DNA of 52,242 bases from Candidatus Gagatemarchaeum stordalenia (lineage in GTDB: Archaea; Thermoproteota; Nitrososphaeria; Nitrososphaerales; Gagatemarchaeaceae). The position numbers and the translations under genes are program-made. The notes below the pieces were generated by a model, which was not told the DNA's origin, searched no databases, and worked only from the letters and a program-made list of their open reading frames with translations. The stretch lies in the NCBI GenBank assembly GCA_003164815.1, contig PLUF01000027.1, positions 1,651 to 53,892 of the forward strand, written 5' to 3'. Numbering within the stretch: position 1 is the stretch's first letter; each line of letters opens with the position of its first letter. Positions 32,689 to 40,765 of this stretch are shown piece after piece.

Positions 32689-34286
32689 AGTGGCTTGCTG
32701 ACGTAGGGGCCGAGTGTTTCATAGCCGAAACGGCGGTAGTAGTTCCTCGTCCCGACCGCGCTCGTCACCAGGAGGCGCTTCGCGCCGAACCGCTCGCGAG
32801 CGACCTTCTCCATCTCGCCGAGGAGGGCCGTGCCGAGGCCCTTGTGCTGCCACGCCTCTTCGTCCCTGTTCCCGACCGCGACCACCTTACCGTAGACCTT
32901 GAGTTCCCTGATGACGCACGCGTCCTGCATCTCCTTCCGGTGCGCGAGCTGGGACGGAGCTCTCATCCGGATGAACCCTGCGATCCTCCCGGACGGCGCG
33001 CTCTCGAACGACGCGAAGACCTCGACCCCTCCCGAGGCGGCGTACTCCTGCGTCACGAGCTCCGGCTCGGATGTCTCGGCGCCGTGGGGCGAGTCGAGCG
33101 CCACCTCTCTGCACCTAATGCACTGGCAGCTGTAACCCCGCTCCTTCATACGCCTCAGGACGAGCTCCCGGAGGTTCCCGGCGTCCGCGCCGCCCCGGAT
33201 GTCCTTCTCCGGGATCTCACGCATTATCCGCATGATCCTGTGCCATCTCGGGACATGCCGCTTCATCTCGGCGAGAAGATTGACCACCTCTTCGAGCGAG
33301 TAGGGACGGTACAGACCCGCGTCGGCCCACCTGGCGAGGGCCGTCTCCCTCACGACGAGGGTCGGGTAGAGCTTCGTCATGTCGGGGCGGAAGCGCTCGT
33401 CGTCGAATATCCGCTTCATGTCCTCGAGGTCGAACTCCGGGTTGGACCCCGGAAGGCCGGGCATCATGTGCGCGCAGACCTTCAGGCCTGCGTCCCTTGC
33501 CACCTGGAAGGCGTCGACGGAGTCCTGGACAGTGTGGCCGCGGTTGCTCGCCTTGAGCGGCCCGTCATGGAGGCTCTGCACGCCTATCTCCAGCCGCGTC
33601 ACTCCGTAGGAGAGCATGAGGTCGATGTGGTCTGGCTTGCACCAGTCGGGCTTTGACTCTATCGTGAGGCCGACGCACCTGCTGGAGGCAGACTCGTTAA
33701 CGCGCTGCGCCTCCTCGAGCGACCTGGACCTGAATCCGTTGAGCCCATCGTATACGGACTTTACGAAGGGGACCTGGTACTCCATCGGGAGCGCGATGAA
33801 GGTTCCACCCTCGATTATCGTCTCTGCCTTCGAGGTCTCGTGGCCCTTCTCGTAGTACTTCCTCAGGGAGCGCCTCGCCTGGAGGTAGGGGTCGTAGTCC
33901 AGCCCCCTGGCGATCCGCTGGCTCGGGCCGTCGGGCATGTAGCTCTGCGGGGTGCCGATGCGGGGACCGCCCGGGCAGAAGACGCAGGTGCCGTGAGGGC
34001 ATGAGAACGGCGCAGAGAAGACCGTCACCATGATTATCCCCGACGCGCTCCGCCTGGGGTGGATGCGGAGCAGCTCGCTCCACCGCGCCCTCTCGGACTC
34101 TGGGAGGGCGAGCAGGATGGCGGAGTTCGAGATGAAGGTAGAAAGATGATACTTGATTGACACCTGCTTTTTCAGTCGTTCGAGTTGCGGCCTGCCGGCC
34201 ACCTGGCCCGCCAGGACGAACCCAGAAATCTCTTCGATGGCGGCCTGTTCGGAGTCTGTGTACTCTCGATCTAGGTGCGCTGCCAA
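32682..34286 (-). CDS. elp3: Elp3-type tRNA uridine(34) acetyltransferase/radical SAM enzyme
   Basis: Elp3 installs the carboxymethyl-type side chain at C5 of the wobble uridine in tRNA. The radical SAM cluster motif appears as [13 protein letters not shown], and the partner tRNA-binding features [14 protein letters not shown] and [12 protein letters not shown] are present. The C-terminal GNAT acetyltransferase domain shows [20 protein letters not shown] and [16 protein letters not shown]. The 534-residue length is typical. The start is TTG 34286, and the first 16 bp overlap the end of the eS30 gene, so the two are translated from one message. Confidence 0.93.
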   Translation of the reverse strand: MAAHLDREYTDSEQAAIEEISGFVLAGQVAGRPQLERLKKQVSIKYHLSTFISNSAILLALPESERARWSELLRIHPRRSASGIIMVTVFSAPFSCPHGTCVFCPGGPRIGTPQSYMPDGPSQRIARGLDYDPYLQARRSLRKYYEKGHETSKAETIIEGGTFIALPMEYQVPFVKSVYDGLNGFRSRSLEEAQRVNESASSRCVGLTIESKPDWCKPDHIDLMLSYGVTRLEIGVQSLHDGPLKASNRGHTVQDSVDAFQVARDAGLKVCAHMMPGLPGSNPEFDLEDMKRIFDDERFRPDMTKLYPTLVVRETALARWADAGLYRPYSLEEVVNLLAEMKRHVPRWHRIMRIMREIPEKDIRGGADAGNLRELVLRRMKERGYSCQCIRCREVALDSPHGAETSEPELVTQEYAASGGVEVFASFESAPSGRIAGFIRMRAPSQLAHRKEMQDACVIRELKVYGKVVAVGNRDEEAWQHKGLGTALLGEMEKVARERFGAKRLLVTSAVGTRNYYRRFGYETLGPYVSKPLS

Positions 34287-34438
34287 TTCTGCCCTGGCTT
34301 TCGCTTTAGAGTGAATCTCTTGACGTACGTCTTGTGGTTCCTGACCTTCGGTATAGCTCCCTTGCGTGGCTTTCCTTCTATCTTTGGAGTCTGGCCCCTG
34401 ACCTTGCCTGCTTTGGTAAGACTTCCGTGGGTTGGCGT
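34271..34438 (-). CDS. rps30e: Small ribosomal subunit protein eS30, with an apparent ACG start
   Basis: Reading the minus strand by hand gives a 55-residue protein whose first codons after the start are [20 protein letters not shown], with a later [13 protein letters not shown]. This is the archaeal eS30 pattern, where the family normally begins M-P-(S/T)-H-G-S-L. The codon in the Met position here is ACG (34438-34436). No ATG, GTG or TTG lies in frame upstream before the TATATA box at 34478-34486. A nearby GTG is out of frame. The gene ends inside elp3, so it heads that operon. Identity is secure; the initiation codon is the odd part. Confidence 0.85.
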   Translation of the reverse strand, partial: TPTHGSLTKAGKVRGQTPKIEGKPRKGAIPKVRNHKTYVKRFTLKRKPGQNWQRT

Positions 34439-34477
34439 TCTTCTTGCACCTGGTTGGTAAGCGTGAAAGGGGGCGGT

Positions 34478-34486
34478 ATATAGTCC
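34478..34486 (-). promoter_or_regulatory. TATA box of the eS30-elp3 operon
   Basis: CTATATACC on the minus strand lies about 40-48 nt before the predicted eS30 ACG codon and is the only strong promoter element in this gap. Transcription would start near 34455. Confidence 0.55.
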
Positions 34487-34544
34487 TAACTCCTTACTCC
34501 GACGTCCTCACGCGCCGTAGGGAGTGCAGGTTTCCGCCGCGTCT

Positions 34545-34560
34545 GGGTCCTCTTGGACCC
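34545..34560. other. Perfect short hairpin after the DsrF-like gene
   Basis: GGGTCC-TCTT-GGACCC is a perfect 6-bp stem with a 4-base loop, 17 bp beyond the stop of the DsrF-like gene. No U-run follows on either strand, so it is not a clear terminator. It could be a processing or stability element. Confidence 0.35.
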
Positions 34561-34577
34561 GATGTGTGGAAGGGGGT

Positions 34578-34928
34578 TCAGAAGCTGATGCAGAGGTCGG
34601 AGCTCAGCATCATCTGGCCGAGTTCCTTCCTCGTCGCGATGGCGAATTCGTCCGCGACGAGGCCTCTGTCGATCCCTTCCTCCTTCAACGACTCTTCCTC
34701 GACGTAGAACTTCTTGCCGCCGGTCGCCGGGAAGAAGTCAAGAAACTTGACGGCGTACGACCTTTCCGCGCCCCTTATGGCGCACCTCGCGCCTTTTCCG
34801 ATGAACGCGACCGTCACCTTGTGGTGGTCTTCGGCCCTGACGAGCCCACCCGCCACCCTGAGGCCTTCCACGAAGAAGGTACTCCCTACGGGCGGCCTGA
34901 GAAACGAGACAAAGATGCTCTTGGACAC
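34578..34928 (-). CDS. DsrF/TusC-like sulfur relay subunit
   Basis: The 116-residue protein belongs to the DsrE/DsrF fold. The start IFVSFLRPPVGSTFFVEGLR is the DsrF/TusC entry pattern (aromatic or polar residues, then P-x-G-S). VAFIGKGARCAI, AVKFLDFFPATGGKKFYVEE and the SLKEEGID segment follow, as in TusC (K-F-L, then Y-V-E-E-x-S-L). It ends an operon of three DsrE-family genes. In other organisms the three form a complex that passes persulfide sulfur for tRNA thiolation or sulfur oxidation. Confidence 0.8.
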   Translation of the reverse strand: MSKSIFVSFLRPPVGSTFFVEGLRVAGGLVRAEDHHKVTVAFIGKGARCAIRGAERSYAVKFLDFFPATGGKKFYVEEESLKEEGIDRGLVADEFAIATRKELGQMMLSSDLCISF

Positions 34929-34939
34929 ACTTCACACCT

Positions 34940-35200
34940 CTAGAGGAAGCAGACGACCCGCTCGGCCTCCATCATCTCGACGAGCTTGTCGTACCCTATC
35001 ATCTCCACTCCGGCGACGACCGAGCTTGTCAACCCCCTCCTCGTGACGTCGTCCCTTACCGCGTAGATCCTTCCCTGGAGCCCGGCCTTGCACGCCAGGT
35101 AGACCGCGTCCTGCAGAAGGACTATCCGGGCTCCCGGGTCGTTCCGGGCGTAGGCGAGTCCCACTTCCGCGAAGGGCTCATCCATCAGGTAGATTGTCAA
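34940..35200 (-). CDS. DsrH/TusB-like sulfur relay subunit
   Basis: The 86-residue protein starts MTIYLMDEPF and contains the TusB/DsrH pattern RIVLLQDAVYLA followed by IYAVRDDVTRRGL and a terminal YDKLVEMMEAERVVCF, as in the smallest subunit of the TusBCD/DsrEFH complex. It lies 11 bp upstream of the DsrF-like gene and 13 bp downstream of the DsrE-like gene. The single internal Cys (LACKAG) is not in the usual catalytic place, so its role is probably structural. Confidence 0.75.
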   Translation of the reverse strand: MTIYLMDEPFAEVGLAYARNDPGARIVLLQDAVYLACKAGLQGRIYAVRDDVTRRGLTSSVVAGVEMIGYDKLVEMMEAERVVCFL

Positions 35201-35213
35201 ACGCCACTCACTC

Positions 35214-35567
35214 CTAGAGCGTCAACAGCCTGTCACACTGGCTCGCCATCGCAGCGACGGTGGGGACCCCGACTATCTGGACGCCCTTGTAGAAGTCGGC
35301 ACCTTCGCTCAGACCCCTGTTGTAGCAGCAGGTCTCGCAGGCATAGATCACGGCCCCCTTGGCCAGGAGCGACTTGAAGGAGTCCATCGGCAGCCTCTCG
35401 AGCATGGGGAACACCTGAGTGCCCAGCGCGTTGTAGACGCCGTCCAGGAAGAGGAAGAACGAGACCTTGTCGACGCGTTCAAGCGCCGCGTCGGCGATGC
35501 GGCAGGCCGTCTCCCAGCGCTGAGTCTGGTAGGGTCCTCCGGTGAGGATGATCCCGAAGTTTGCCAT
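35214..35567 (-). CDS. DsrE/TusD-like sulfur carrier subunit
   Basis: The 117-residue protein shows the DsrE pattern: FGIILTGGPYQTQRWETACR at the N-terminus, VSFFLFLDGVYNAL, then the active region YACETCCYNRGL, in which Cys77 is at or near the TusD sulfur-carrying position, with Cys80 and Cys81 beside it. It heads the DsrE-DsrH-DsrF operon. A minus-strand TATA element (CCTTATAG or CTTAACTAA, 35582-35603) precedes the ATG at 35567. The three cysteines close together are unusual for the family. Confidence 0.82.
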   Translation of the reverse strand: MANFGIILTGGPYQTQRWETACRIADAALERVDKVSFFLFLDGVYNALGTQVFPMLERLPMDSFKSLLAKGAVIYACETCCYNRGLSEGADFYKGVQIVGVPTVAAMASQCDRLLTL

Positions 35568-35681
35568 CGCGAGAGTTTTCGACTATAAGGATTAGTTAAG
35601 GTTGTCGCGCCGCAGCTCCAAACTGGACGAGAGCCGCGACCGCCGCCCAAGGCTTATTAGAGGAGAAACCGGCCTCGGCCC

Positions 35682-36239
35682 GTGCAATCCTTCCCGAACG
35701 TAGAAGACAAGAGCACCGAACAGGGTTTCCAGTTCATTTTCAAGTGTCAGATCTGCGGTAGCGGCTTCGAGCCCCCGTTCGCGGCGTCCGCCGCTGCGAG
35801 GGAGAAGGCGGTCTTCAACAAGGTCTCGCAGTTCGGCGGCATGTTCTCCAACAAGGCCTCTCTGGCCGGGGCGTTTGGAGGGCAGGCGTACCAGACCCCG
35901 GAGTGGTCGAAGGAGCACGACGCCGCGCTGAGCAAGGCTACGGTCGAGGCCAAGGCCCACTTCCACCAATGCCCGAAGTGCCAGAAGTACGTCTGCGACA
36001 ACGACTGGAGGGCCGACGTCTCCCTCTGTGCCACCGACGCTGCCGAGGCGAAGCCGACAGCCGCTGCCCAGCAGCAATGGGCGATTCCCGCGAACTGTCC
36101 CAAGTGCGGCCAGCCCACTGGGGGAGGCAAGTTCTGCAACAACTGCGGAGCCCCGCTCGGGCCGGTCAAGTGCGGTGCATGTGGGACTGAGAACGCGCCG
36201 GGCGCGAAGTTCTGCAGCGGCTGTGGCGCGAAACTTTAG
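35682..36239 (+). CDS. Double zinc-ribbon protein of unknown function
   Basis: The 185-residue protein carries several Cys pairs: FKCQICGSGF at the start, HQCPKCQKYVC in the middle, and at the C-terminus two zinc-ribbon units (CPKCGQPTGGGKFCNNCG and CGACGTENAPGAKFCSGCG). The C-terminal units match the generic zinc-ribbon pattern found in many archaeal membrane-linked or nucleic-acid-linked proteins. The GTG start at 35682 is supported by CTTATTAG at 35653-35660. No membrane helix is present. Function unknown. Confidence 0.72.
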   Translation: MQSFPNVEDKSTEQGFQFIFKCQICGSGFEPPFAASAAAREKAVFNKVSQFGGMFSNKASLAGAFGGQAYQTPEWSKEHDAALSKATVEAKAHFHQCPKCQKYVCDNDWRADVSLCATDAAEAKPTAAAQQQWAIPANCPKCGQPTGGGKFCNNCGAPLGPVKCGACGTENAPGAKFCSGCGAKL

Positions 36240-36327
36240 CAGCCATCGCCGACTCGGTCCTTTCACCGCTGATGCCCGCCGCGAGTCCGGAAAACCCTTA
36301 AAACGCATAAGCCCGCGTTCTCCCCAG

Positions 36328-37671
36328 TTGCAGCGTTCCGAGATCAGGCGAGCAATCAAGGCTAACAACCTCAGCATGCTCGGGGTGAGCTACGTCGACT
36401 TCACGGGAGTAGCCAGGATGAAGCCGGCGACGAGCGGAGAGCTCGACACGATGCTGGGCGTCGGCATCAAGACCTCGCGGGCCAACTTTGCCTACAGTCA
36501 CAACGACGGGGCTGTGCGCGGCGCCTCGATGAACATCTCGCAGGGCGACCTCTCCATCGTTGCGGACCCGGACACGTTCGCGATACCGAGCTACACGACC
36601 GGGGTTGGGCGGTTCCTGGGGGACGTGCACGAGAAGGACGGTTCAGTTTCGAAGCTCTGCACGCGGAGCTTCTATCGGAGGATCCTGGAACGGGCGGCTT
36701 CGAGGGGTTACAGGTTCGCAGTCGGCTTCGAGGGCGAGTTCCACCTGGTAAAGCGCGAGGAGGGGAGGGTGGTGCGGGCGGACAACAACTACTACACGCA
36801 CAGCCAGGAGGGTTTCAACATCTACCAGCCGTTCATAACCGACCTGGTCGAGGCCCTCCGCTCCGTCAATATCGAGACGATCAAGGGACACGTCGAGGGT
36901 GGACGGGGACAGCTCGAGTTCGACATCAGGCACCACGAAGGGATCAAGCCCGCAGACGACGTGGTCTACTTCAAGGACGCGACCAAGGCGATAGCGCGGA
37001 GGCACGGCTACGTCGCCTCCTTCATGCCGAAGATAGGCCACGACTGGTGGGGGAGCGGGATGCACCTCCACATGAGCCTCGTGAACGCCGCGGGAAAGAA
37101 CCTCTTCGACGACCCTAGGGACGAGAAGATGGGGCTCAGCAGCACGGCATACCGCTTCATTGGCGGAATCATCAGGCACCTGCCGGCTCTCTCCGCTATT
37201 GCGGCGCCAATGCCCAACTCCTACAAGCGCATCCTGCCGGGCAAATGGAACGCCGACGCCCTCGTCTACGGCGCGGGCGCTAGGGGCGCGGCGGTGAGGA
37301 TACCCGATGAGAGGGGAAAGTCAGCCCGCATCGAGTGCAGGTTCCCCGACGGGACGATGAACCCCTATCTGACGATGGGGGCGATACTCGCGTGCGGACT
37401 GGACGGGATCGAGAGGAAGCTCGATCCGGGAGCGCCGCTCACTATCGACCTCTCGTACATGTCCGACCGCGAGATCAGAGATAAGGGACTGGCCCTGATG
37501 CCGCGTTCTCTCTCCGAGGCGCTATCGGAGCTGGCCAAGGACGACCAGCTGCGGAAGGCGATGGGCGAGGTCATGTTCGATGAGTACATCATCAACAAGG
37601 AGCAGGAGGTGGCGCAGATGGCCGACAAGGTCACCCAATACGAAGTCGACAACCTCCTGGACCTTTTCTGA
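36328..37671 (+). CDS. Glutamine synthetase-like gamma-glutamyl ligase
   Basis: The 447-residue protein has the full glutamine synthetase fold pattern: VGFEGEFHLV (metal-binding Glu residues), GGRGQLEFDIRHHEG, GHDWWGSGMHLHMSL (His/Ser signature), PNSYKRILPG and RIECRFPDGTMNPYLTMGA with the substrate Arg. The variants around these sites and the adjacent FluG-type amidohydrolase point to a GlnA-like enzyme that may glutamylate an amine other than ammonia. I set the start at TTG 36328 because CCTTAAAAC (36296-36304) lies 24-32 nt upstream; the 100-codon extension upstream overlaps the zinc-ribbon gene out of frame. Confidence 0.88.
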   Translation: MQRSEIRRAIKANNLSMLGVSYVDFTGVARMKPATSGELDTMLGVGIKTSRANFAYSHNDGAVRGASMNISQGDLSIVADPDTFAIPSYTTGVGRFLGDVHEKDGSVSKLCTRSFYRRILERAASRGYRFAVGFEGEFHLVKREEGRVVRADNNYYTHSQEGFNIYQPFITDLVEALRSVNIETIKGHVEGGRGQLEFDIRHHEGIKPADDVVYFKDATKAIARRHGYVASFMPKIGHDWWGSGMHLHMSLVNAAGKNLFDDPRDEKMGLSSTAYRFIGGIIRHLPALSAIAAPMPNSYKRILPGKWNADALVYGAGARGAAVRIPDERGKSARIECRFPDGTMNPYLTMGAILACGLDGIERKLDPGAPLTIDLSYMSDREIRDKGLALMPRSLSEALSELAKDDQLRKAMGEVMFDEYIINKEQEVAQMADKVTQYEVDNLLDLF

Positions 37672-37722
37672 GAGAGCGATCCCGACAAACCATATTAGCC
37701 CGGGCCGTCGCCGGACTGCAGT

Positions 37723-38892
37723 TTGACCCTGGACTTCTCAGCCTATCCGATCATAGACCACCACTGTCACCCGTGGTCCGAGGACACGAAGGAGATCACG
37801 AAGGAGACGTTCATCAACCTGATGAACATGGGCGGCCTCTCAGCCGAGGAGGCGAGAGACCCCGAGAACGTGGTCCACTCCGAGTTCACGCCCATGGGCC
37901 GCCAGATACTCCACCTGATGGCCGAGTTCCTCGGCTGCAGCCCGAAGCTCTCGGACGTGATCGAGGCCAGGAACAAGAGAGCGGCGAAGAACTACTGGGG
38001 ATACTGCGGCGAGCTCTTCTACGACGCCGGTATCGAAGGGCTATTCGTGGACGACGGATACTCCGAGGTCTCGGTGGGAAGCGGCCTCGCGAGGAACAAC
38101 CTGGAGGAGTTCGAGGAGCTGCTCACCGTCCCGATGAGGCGGGTGGCCCGCATCGAACCCAGGTTCCAGACCGCGGTCGACGAGTCGAGCAGCTTCGACG
38201 ACTTCGTGGCGCGGTTCGACCAGTCGCTGGAGGACGCCGCCCGGAAGCAGCGCGTCATCGCGTTCAAGTCGGTCATAGCATACAGGAGCGGGCTCCACAT
38301 CGAGAACCCCACCGACGACGAAGTCAGGAAGGACTACGAGAGGTCGAAGGCCACTCGGGCAAGAGACGTGAAGCACATCAGGGACTGGTACGTCAGGCGG
38401 GTAATCTCCAGGTGCAAGGACCTTGGGACGACGTTCCACATCCACGCTGGGATGGGCGACATCGACGTCGTCTTCGACAAGTGCAACCCGATGCAGCTCT
38501 ACGGTCTGCTCAAGGACCCTGAGACCCGGAACACCAAGGTCTTCCTCGTCCACGGGGGCTACCCCTTCTCACAAGAGGCGGCATTCTACGCGAACGCCCT
38601 GAAGAACGTCTACGTCGACCTCTCGGAGATGATACCCTTCGCCAGCGTCCCGGGCGCGATAGAGAAGACCACGCAGATCCTCGACATGGCCCCGCCCGCG
38701 AGGGTCGTGTTCGGCTCCGACGGCGTCGTCATCCCCGAAATCCACTGGGCCGGCGCGAAGATAGGGCGCAGGGTCCTAGAGGAGTCGCTCTCGACGTTCG
38801 TCAGGACGGGGGTCTACGATGAGGACGAGGCCCACCAAGCCGCGAAGATGGTGCTCGCGGAGAACGCGAGACGCGTCTACAAGCCCTGGTGA
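37723..38892 (+). CDS. FluG-type amidohydrolase (metal-dependent)
   Basis: The 389-residue TIM-barrel hydrolase has the metal motif IDHHCHPW near the start, a central FHIHAGMGD, LVHGGYPF and the late FGSDGV, the pattern of amidohydrolase-2 proteins and of the N-terminal half of fungal FluG and plant NodGS. Those proteins fuse this domain to a glutamine synthetase domain; here the two lie as neighbouring genes. The TTG start at 37723 follows CATATTAG (37691-37698) at the leaderless distance. It could hydrolyse a gamma-glutamyl amide or another carboxylate; the substrate is unknown. Confidence 0.85.
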   Translation: MTLDFSAYPIIDHHCHPWSEDTKEITKETFINLMNMGGLSAEEARDPENVVHSEFTPMGRQILHLMAEFLGCSPKLSDVIEARNKRAAKNYWGYCGELFYDAGIEGLFVDDGYSEVSVGSGLARNNLEEFEELLTVPMRRVARIEPRFQTAVDESSSFDDFVARFDQSLEDAARKQRVIAFKSVIAYRSGLHIENPTDDEVRKDYERSKATRARDVKHIRDWYVRRVISRCKDLGTTFHIHAGMGDIDVVFDKCNPMQLYGLLKDPETRNTKVFLVHGGYPFSQEAAFYANALKNVYVDLSEMIPFASVPGAIEKTTQILDMAPPARVVFGSDGVVIPEIHWAGAKIGRRVLEESLSTFVRTGVYDEDEAHQAAKMVLAENARRVYKPW

Positions 38893-38985
38893 CGGCTCAC
38901 AAGCCCGTTCACCCGGCGGGTCACTTCGACCGCTCTGGACTCTTTCGCGGCCGGCCTCGGGCCACCCTGAGTCAGACAACGGTTC

Positions 38986-40590
38986 TCAGAAGGCCGCGAC
39001 GGAGCCCTGCCGCCGGGTGTCCGCACCTCCGCGCAGCTCTCCGTGCCTTCCGACGAGCACAGCGTTGACACCGCCGAAGTAGACGTCGTAGCCGGGCTTG
39101 AGCTGGACGTAGTTCGGCGTCTCCGTCTCGAAGCCCATCTCCGAGAGCCGTCTCCTGACGGAGGGCCCTATCCGGCTCTCCATCTTTATCGCGCCCGCGC
39201 CCTGATAGTGCATGCGGGGCGCGTCCACCGCCTTCTGAATGTCGAGCGAGTGGTCCACAACGTTGAGTATCGTTTGGAGCGTCGCGGTCACGATTCGCGG
39301 CCCGGCTGCGCTCCCGGCCACCAGGTACGGCTCGCCGTCCTTCAGGAGGAGCGTCGGCGTCATGTTGCTGAGCGGTCGCTTGCCAGGTCCAATCGAATTC
39401 GGACCGCCTGGCCTGGGGTCGAAGTCGTGCATTGTGTCGTTGAGGCAGAATCCCGTCCCCGGCGGAGTCACACCCGACCCGAAGTAGCACTCCACCGATT
39501 CGGTGATGGCTGCCACGTTCCCGTCCCCGTCGATCACGCTGAGGTGGGTCGTCTTGCTGCCGGCGCCGCTGACCTGGGTCGCGCCCCGCTCGCCCCGCCC
39601 AAACCAGAGCTTGGCCGCGTAGTCCTTCGAGGAGAGGGTGTCTATGTCGGAGACCAAGAAATCTGGGTCGGCCACTCCCCTCCTCAGCGCGGGCCAGACC
39701 ACCGAGATCGCCTTCGCCATCGTTTCGATGGTCTCGGCCGTGTTCAGACCCGTCCCGCCGAGGTCCATGTCCTCGAAGATGTTGAGCAGCTGGACGATCG
39801 CGAGCCCTCCCATGCTCGGAGGCGGCATCGCGCAGACCTCGAGGCCCCTGTAGCTGCCGGTGACCGGCCGCCTGACCTTAACGGTGTAACGGGAGAGGTC
39901 TGACTCGTCGATCAGACCCCCGTTCTTCGACATGCCCCCGGTGAGCGCCTTCGCTATCCGCCCGTGGTAGAAGGCGTCGCTGCCCTCTCGGCATATCAGC
40001 TCGAGCGAGCCTGCGAGGTCCGCGCTCAGCTTCCTCTCTCCCGCACGGTAGGTACGGCCCTGCTTGAGCCAGTTCCTCGACGTCTCAGGAGACCGCCTGA
40101 ACTTCAGCGATGCGTTGTCCACGTTGTTCGACATTATGTAACCGAGGAGAGGGCTCACCGCGAAGCCCTTCCTTGCGTAATCGATGGCAGGGGAGGCGAC
40201 CTCCGAGAACTTGAGGCGACCGAAGTTCTCCAGTGCGTAGGTCAGGCCGGCGACCGTGCCTGGGACGGCGACTGACCGGTATCCCATGCTGTTAGCGAAC
40301 CCCAGCGGCTCGCCTTCCGAGTCCAGCTCGAACATCTCGGGCCTCGCCCTCCTAGGCGCGACCTCACGGTAATCCACGTAGAGCGCTTCGCTGTCCTTGA
40401 GGCGGACGAGAAGGAACCCCCCACCCCCTATCCCGGAGAACGCGGGGGCGACGACCCCGAGTGCCAGACTGGCTGCAACCGCCGCGTCGATCGCGTTCCC
40501 GCCCGCCCTCATCGCCCTGACGCCCGCCGCAGAGGCGAGGGGGTGGGCTGAGGAGACGACGCCCTTACGCCCGACCGAACGAGGACTCAC
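38986..40590 (-). CDS. ggt: Gamma-glutamyltransferase (gamma-glutamyl hydrolase)
   Basis: The 534-residue Ntn-hydrolase should cleave itself before the Thr of SKTTHLSVIDGDGNVA and then transfer or hydrolyse gamma-glutamyl groups. Other markers are GGNAIDAAVAASLALGVVAP, GIGGGGFLLV with an upstream DYREVAP, PPPSMGGLAIVQLLNI and GKRPLSNMTPTLLLKDGEP. I placed the start at GTG 40590, about 22-33 nt after a TATA-like AATTTTTTAACG (40612-40623, minus strand). The 100-codon upstream extension looks non-coding. No signal peptide is visible, so the enzyme is probably cytoplasmic. Confidence 0.88.
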   Translation of the reverse strand: MSPRSVGRKGVVSSAHPLASAAGVRAMRAGGNAIDAAVAASLALGVVAPAFSGIGGGGFLLVRLKDSEALYVDYREVAPRRARPEMFELDSEGEPLGFANSMGYRSVAVPGTVAGLTYALENFGRLKFSEVASPAIDYARKGFAVSPLLGYIMSNNVDNASLKFRRSPETSRNWLKQGRTYRAGERKLSADLAGSLELICREGSDAFYHGRIAKALTGGMSKNGGLIDESDLSRYTVKVRRPVTGSYRGLEVCAMPPPSMGGLAIVQLLNIFEDMDLGGTGLNTAETIETMAKAISVVWPALRRGVADPDFLVSDIDTLSSKDYAAKLWFGRGERGATQVSGAGSKTTHLSVIDGDGNVAAITESVECYFGSGVTPPGTGFCLNDTMHDFDPRPGGPNSIGPGKRPLSNMTPTLLLKDGEPYLVAGSAAGPRIVTATLQTILNVVDHSLDIQKAVDAPRMHYQGAGAIKMESRIGPSVRRRLSEMGFETETPNYVQLKPGYDVYFGGVNAVLVGRHGELRGGADTRRQGSVAAF

Positions 40591-40765
40591 GCGCCGCCGC
40601 GGCGCTTGCGGCGTTAAAAAATTGTGCGGTGGTCGCGGCGGGGAAGGAGCCGGACGCGTTAACTTTGCGGAGAGGGAAGCGGACACTTGCAAAGCTACGC
40701 ACGCGCCAGCTTTCGAATCGACGGAAATCTCGCGGCAATACCTTCTTATATCGCGACGCTTTAGC
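40591..40765. promoter_or_regulatory. Divergent promoter region between ggt and APC permease
   Basis: This 175-bp gap separates two divergent genes. The minus-strand TATA-like AATTTTTTAACG is at 40612-40623 and the plus-strand CTTATAT at 40745-40751. A plus-strand ATG at 40766 lies only about 15 nt after that TATA box, so the true plus-strand start or promoter may differ slightly. No clear repeat or operator was found. Confidence 0.4.

Noticed and set aside
34275-34460. Plus-strand hydrophobic 61-residue frame
   Set aside because: It is the antisense shadow of the eS30 gene, whose protein pattern is clear on the other strand.
34501-34577. Possible tRNA or small RNA between DsrF-like and eS30 genes
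   Set aside because: A short hairpin exists but no cloverleaf, T-loop consensus or C/D boxes could be built.
36028-36327. 100-codon N-terminal extension of the GS-like gene
   Set aside because: It overlaps the zinc-ribbon gene out of frame and precedes a strong promoter; family alignment begins at 36328.
40397-40765. Upstream extension of the APC permease
   Set aside because: It is antisense to ggt and lacks the hydrophobic character of the permease.
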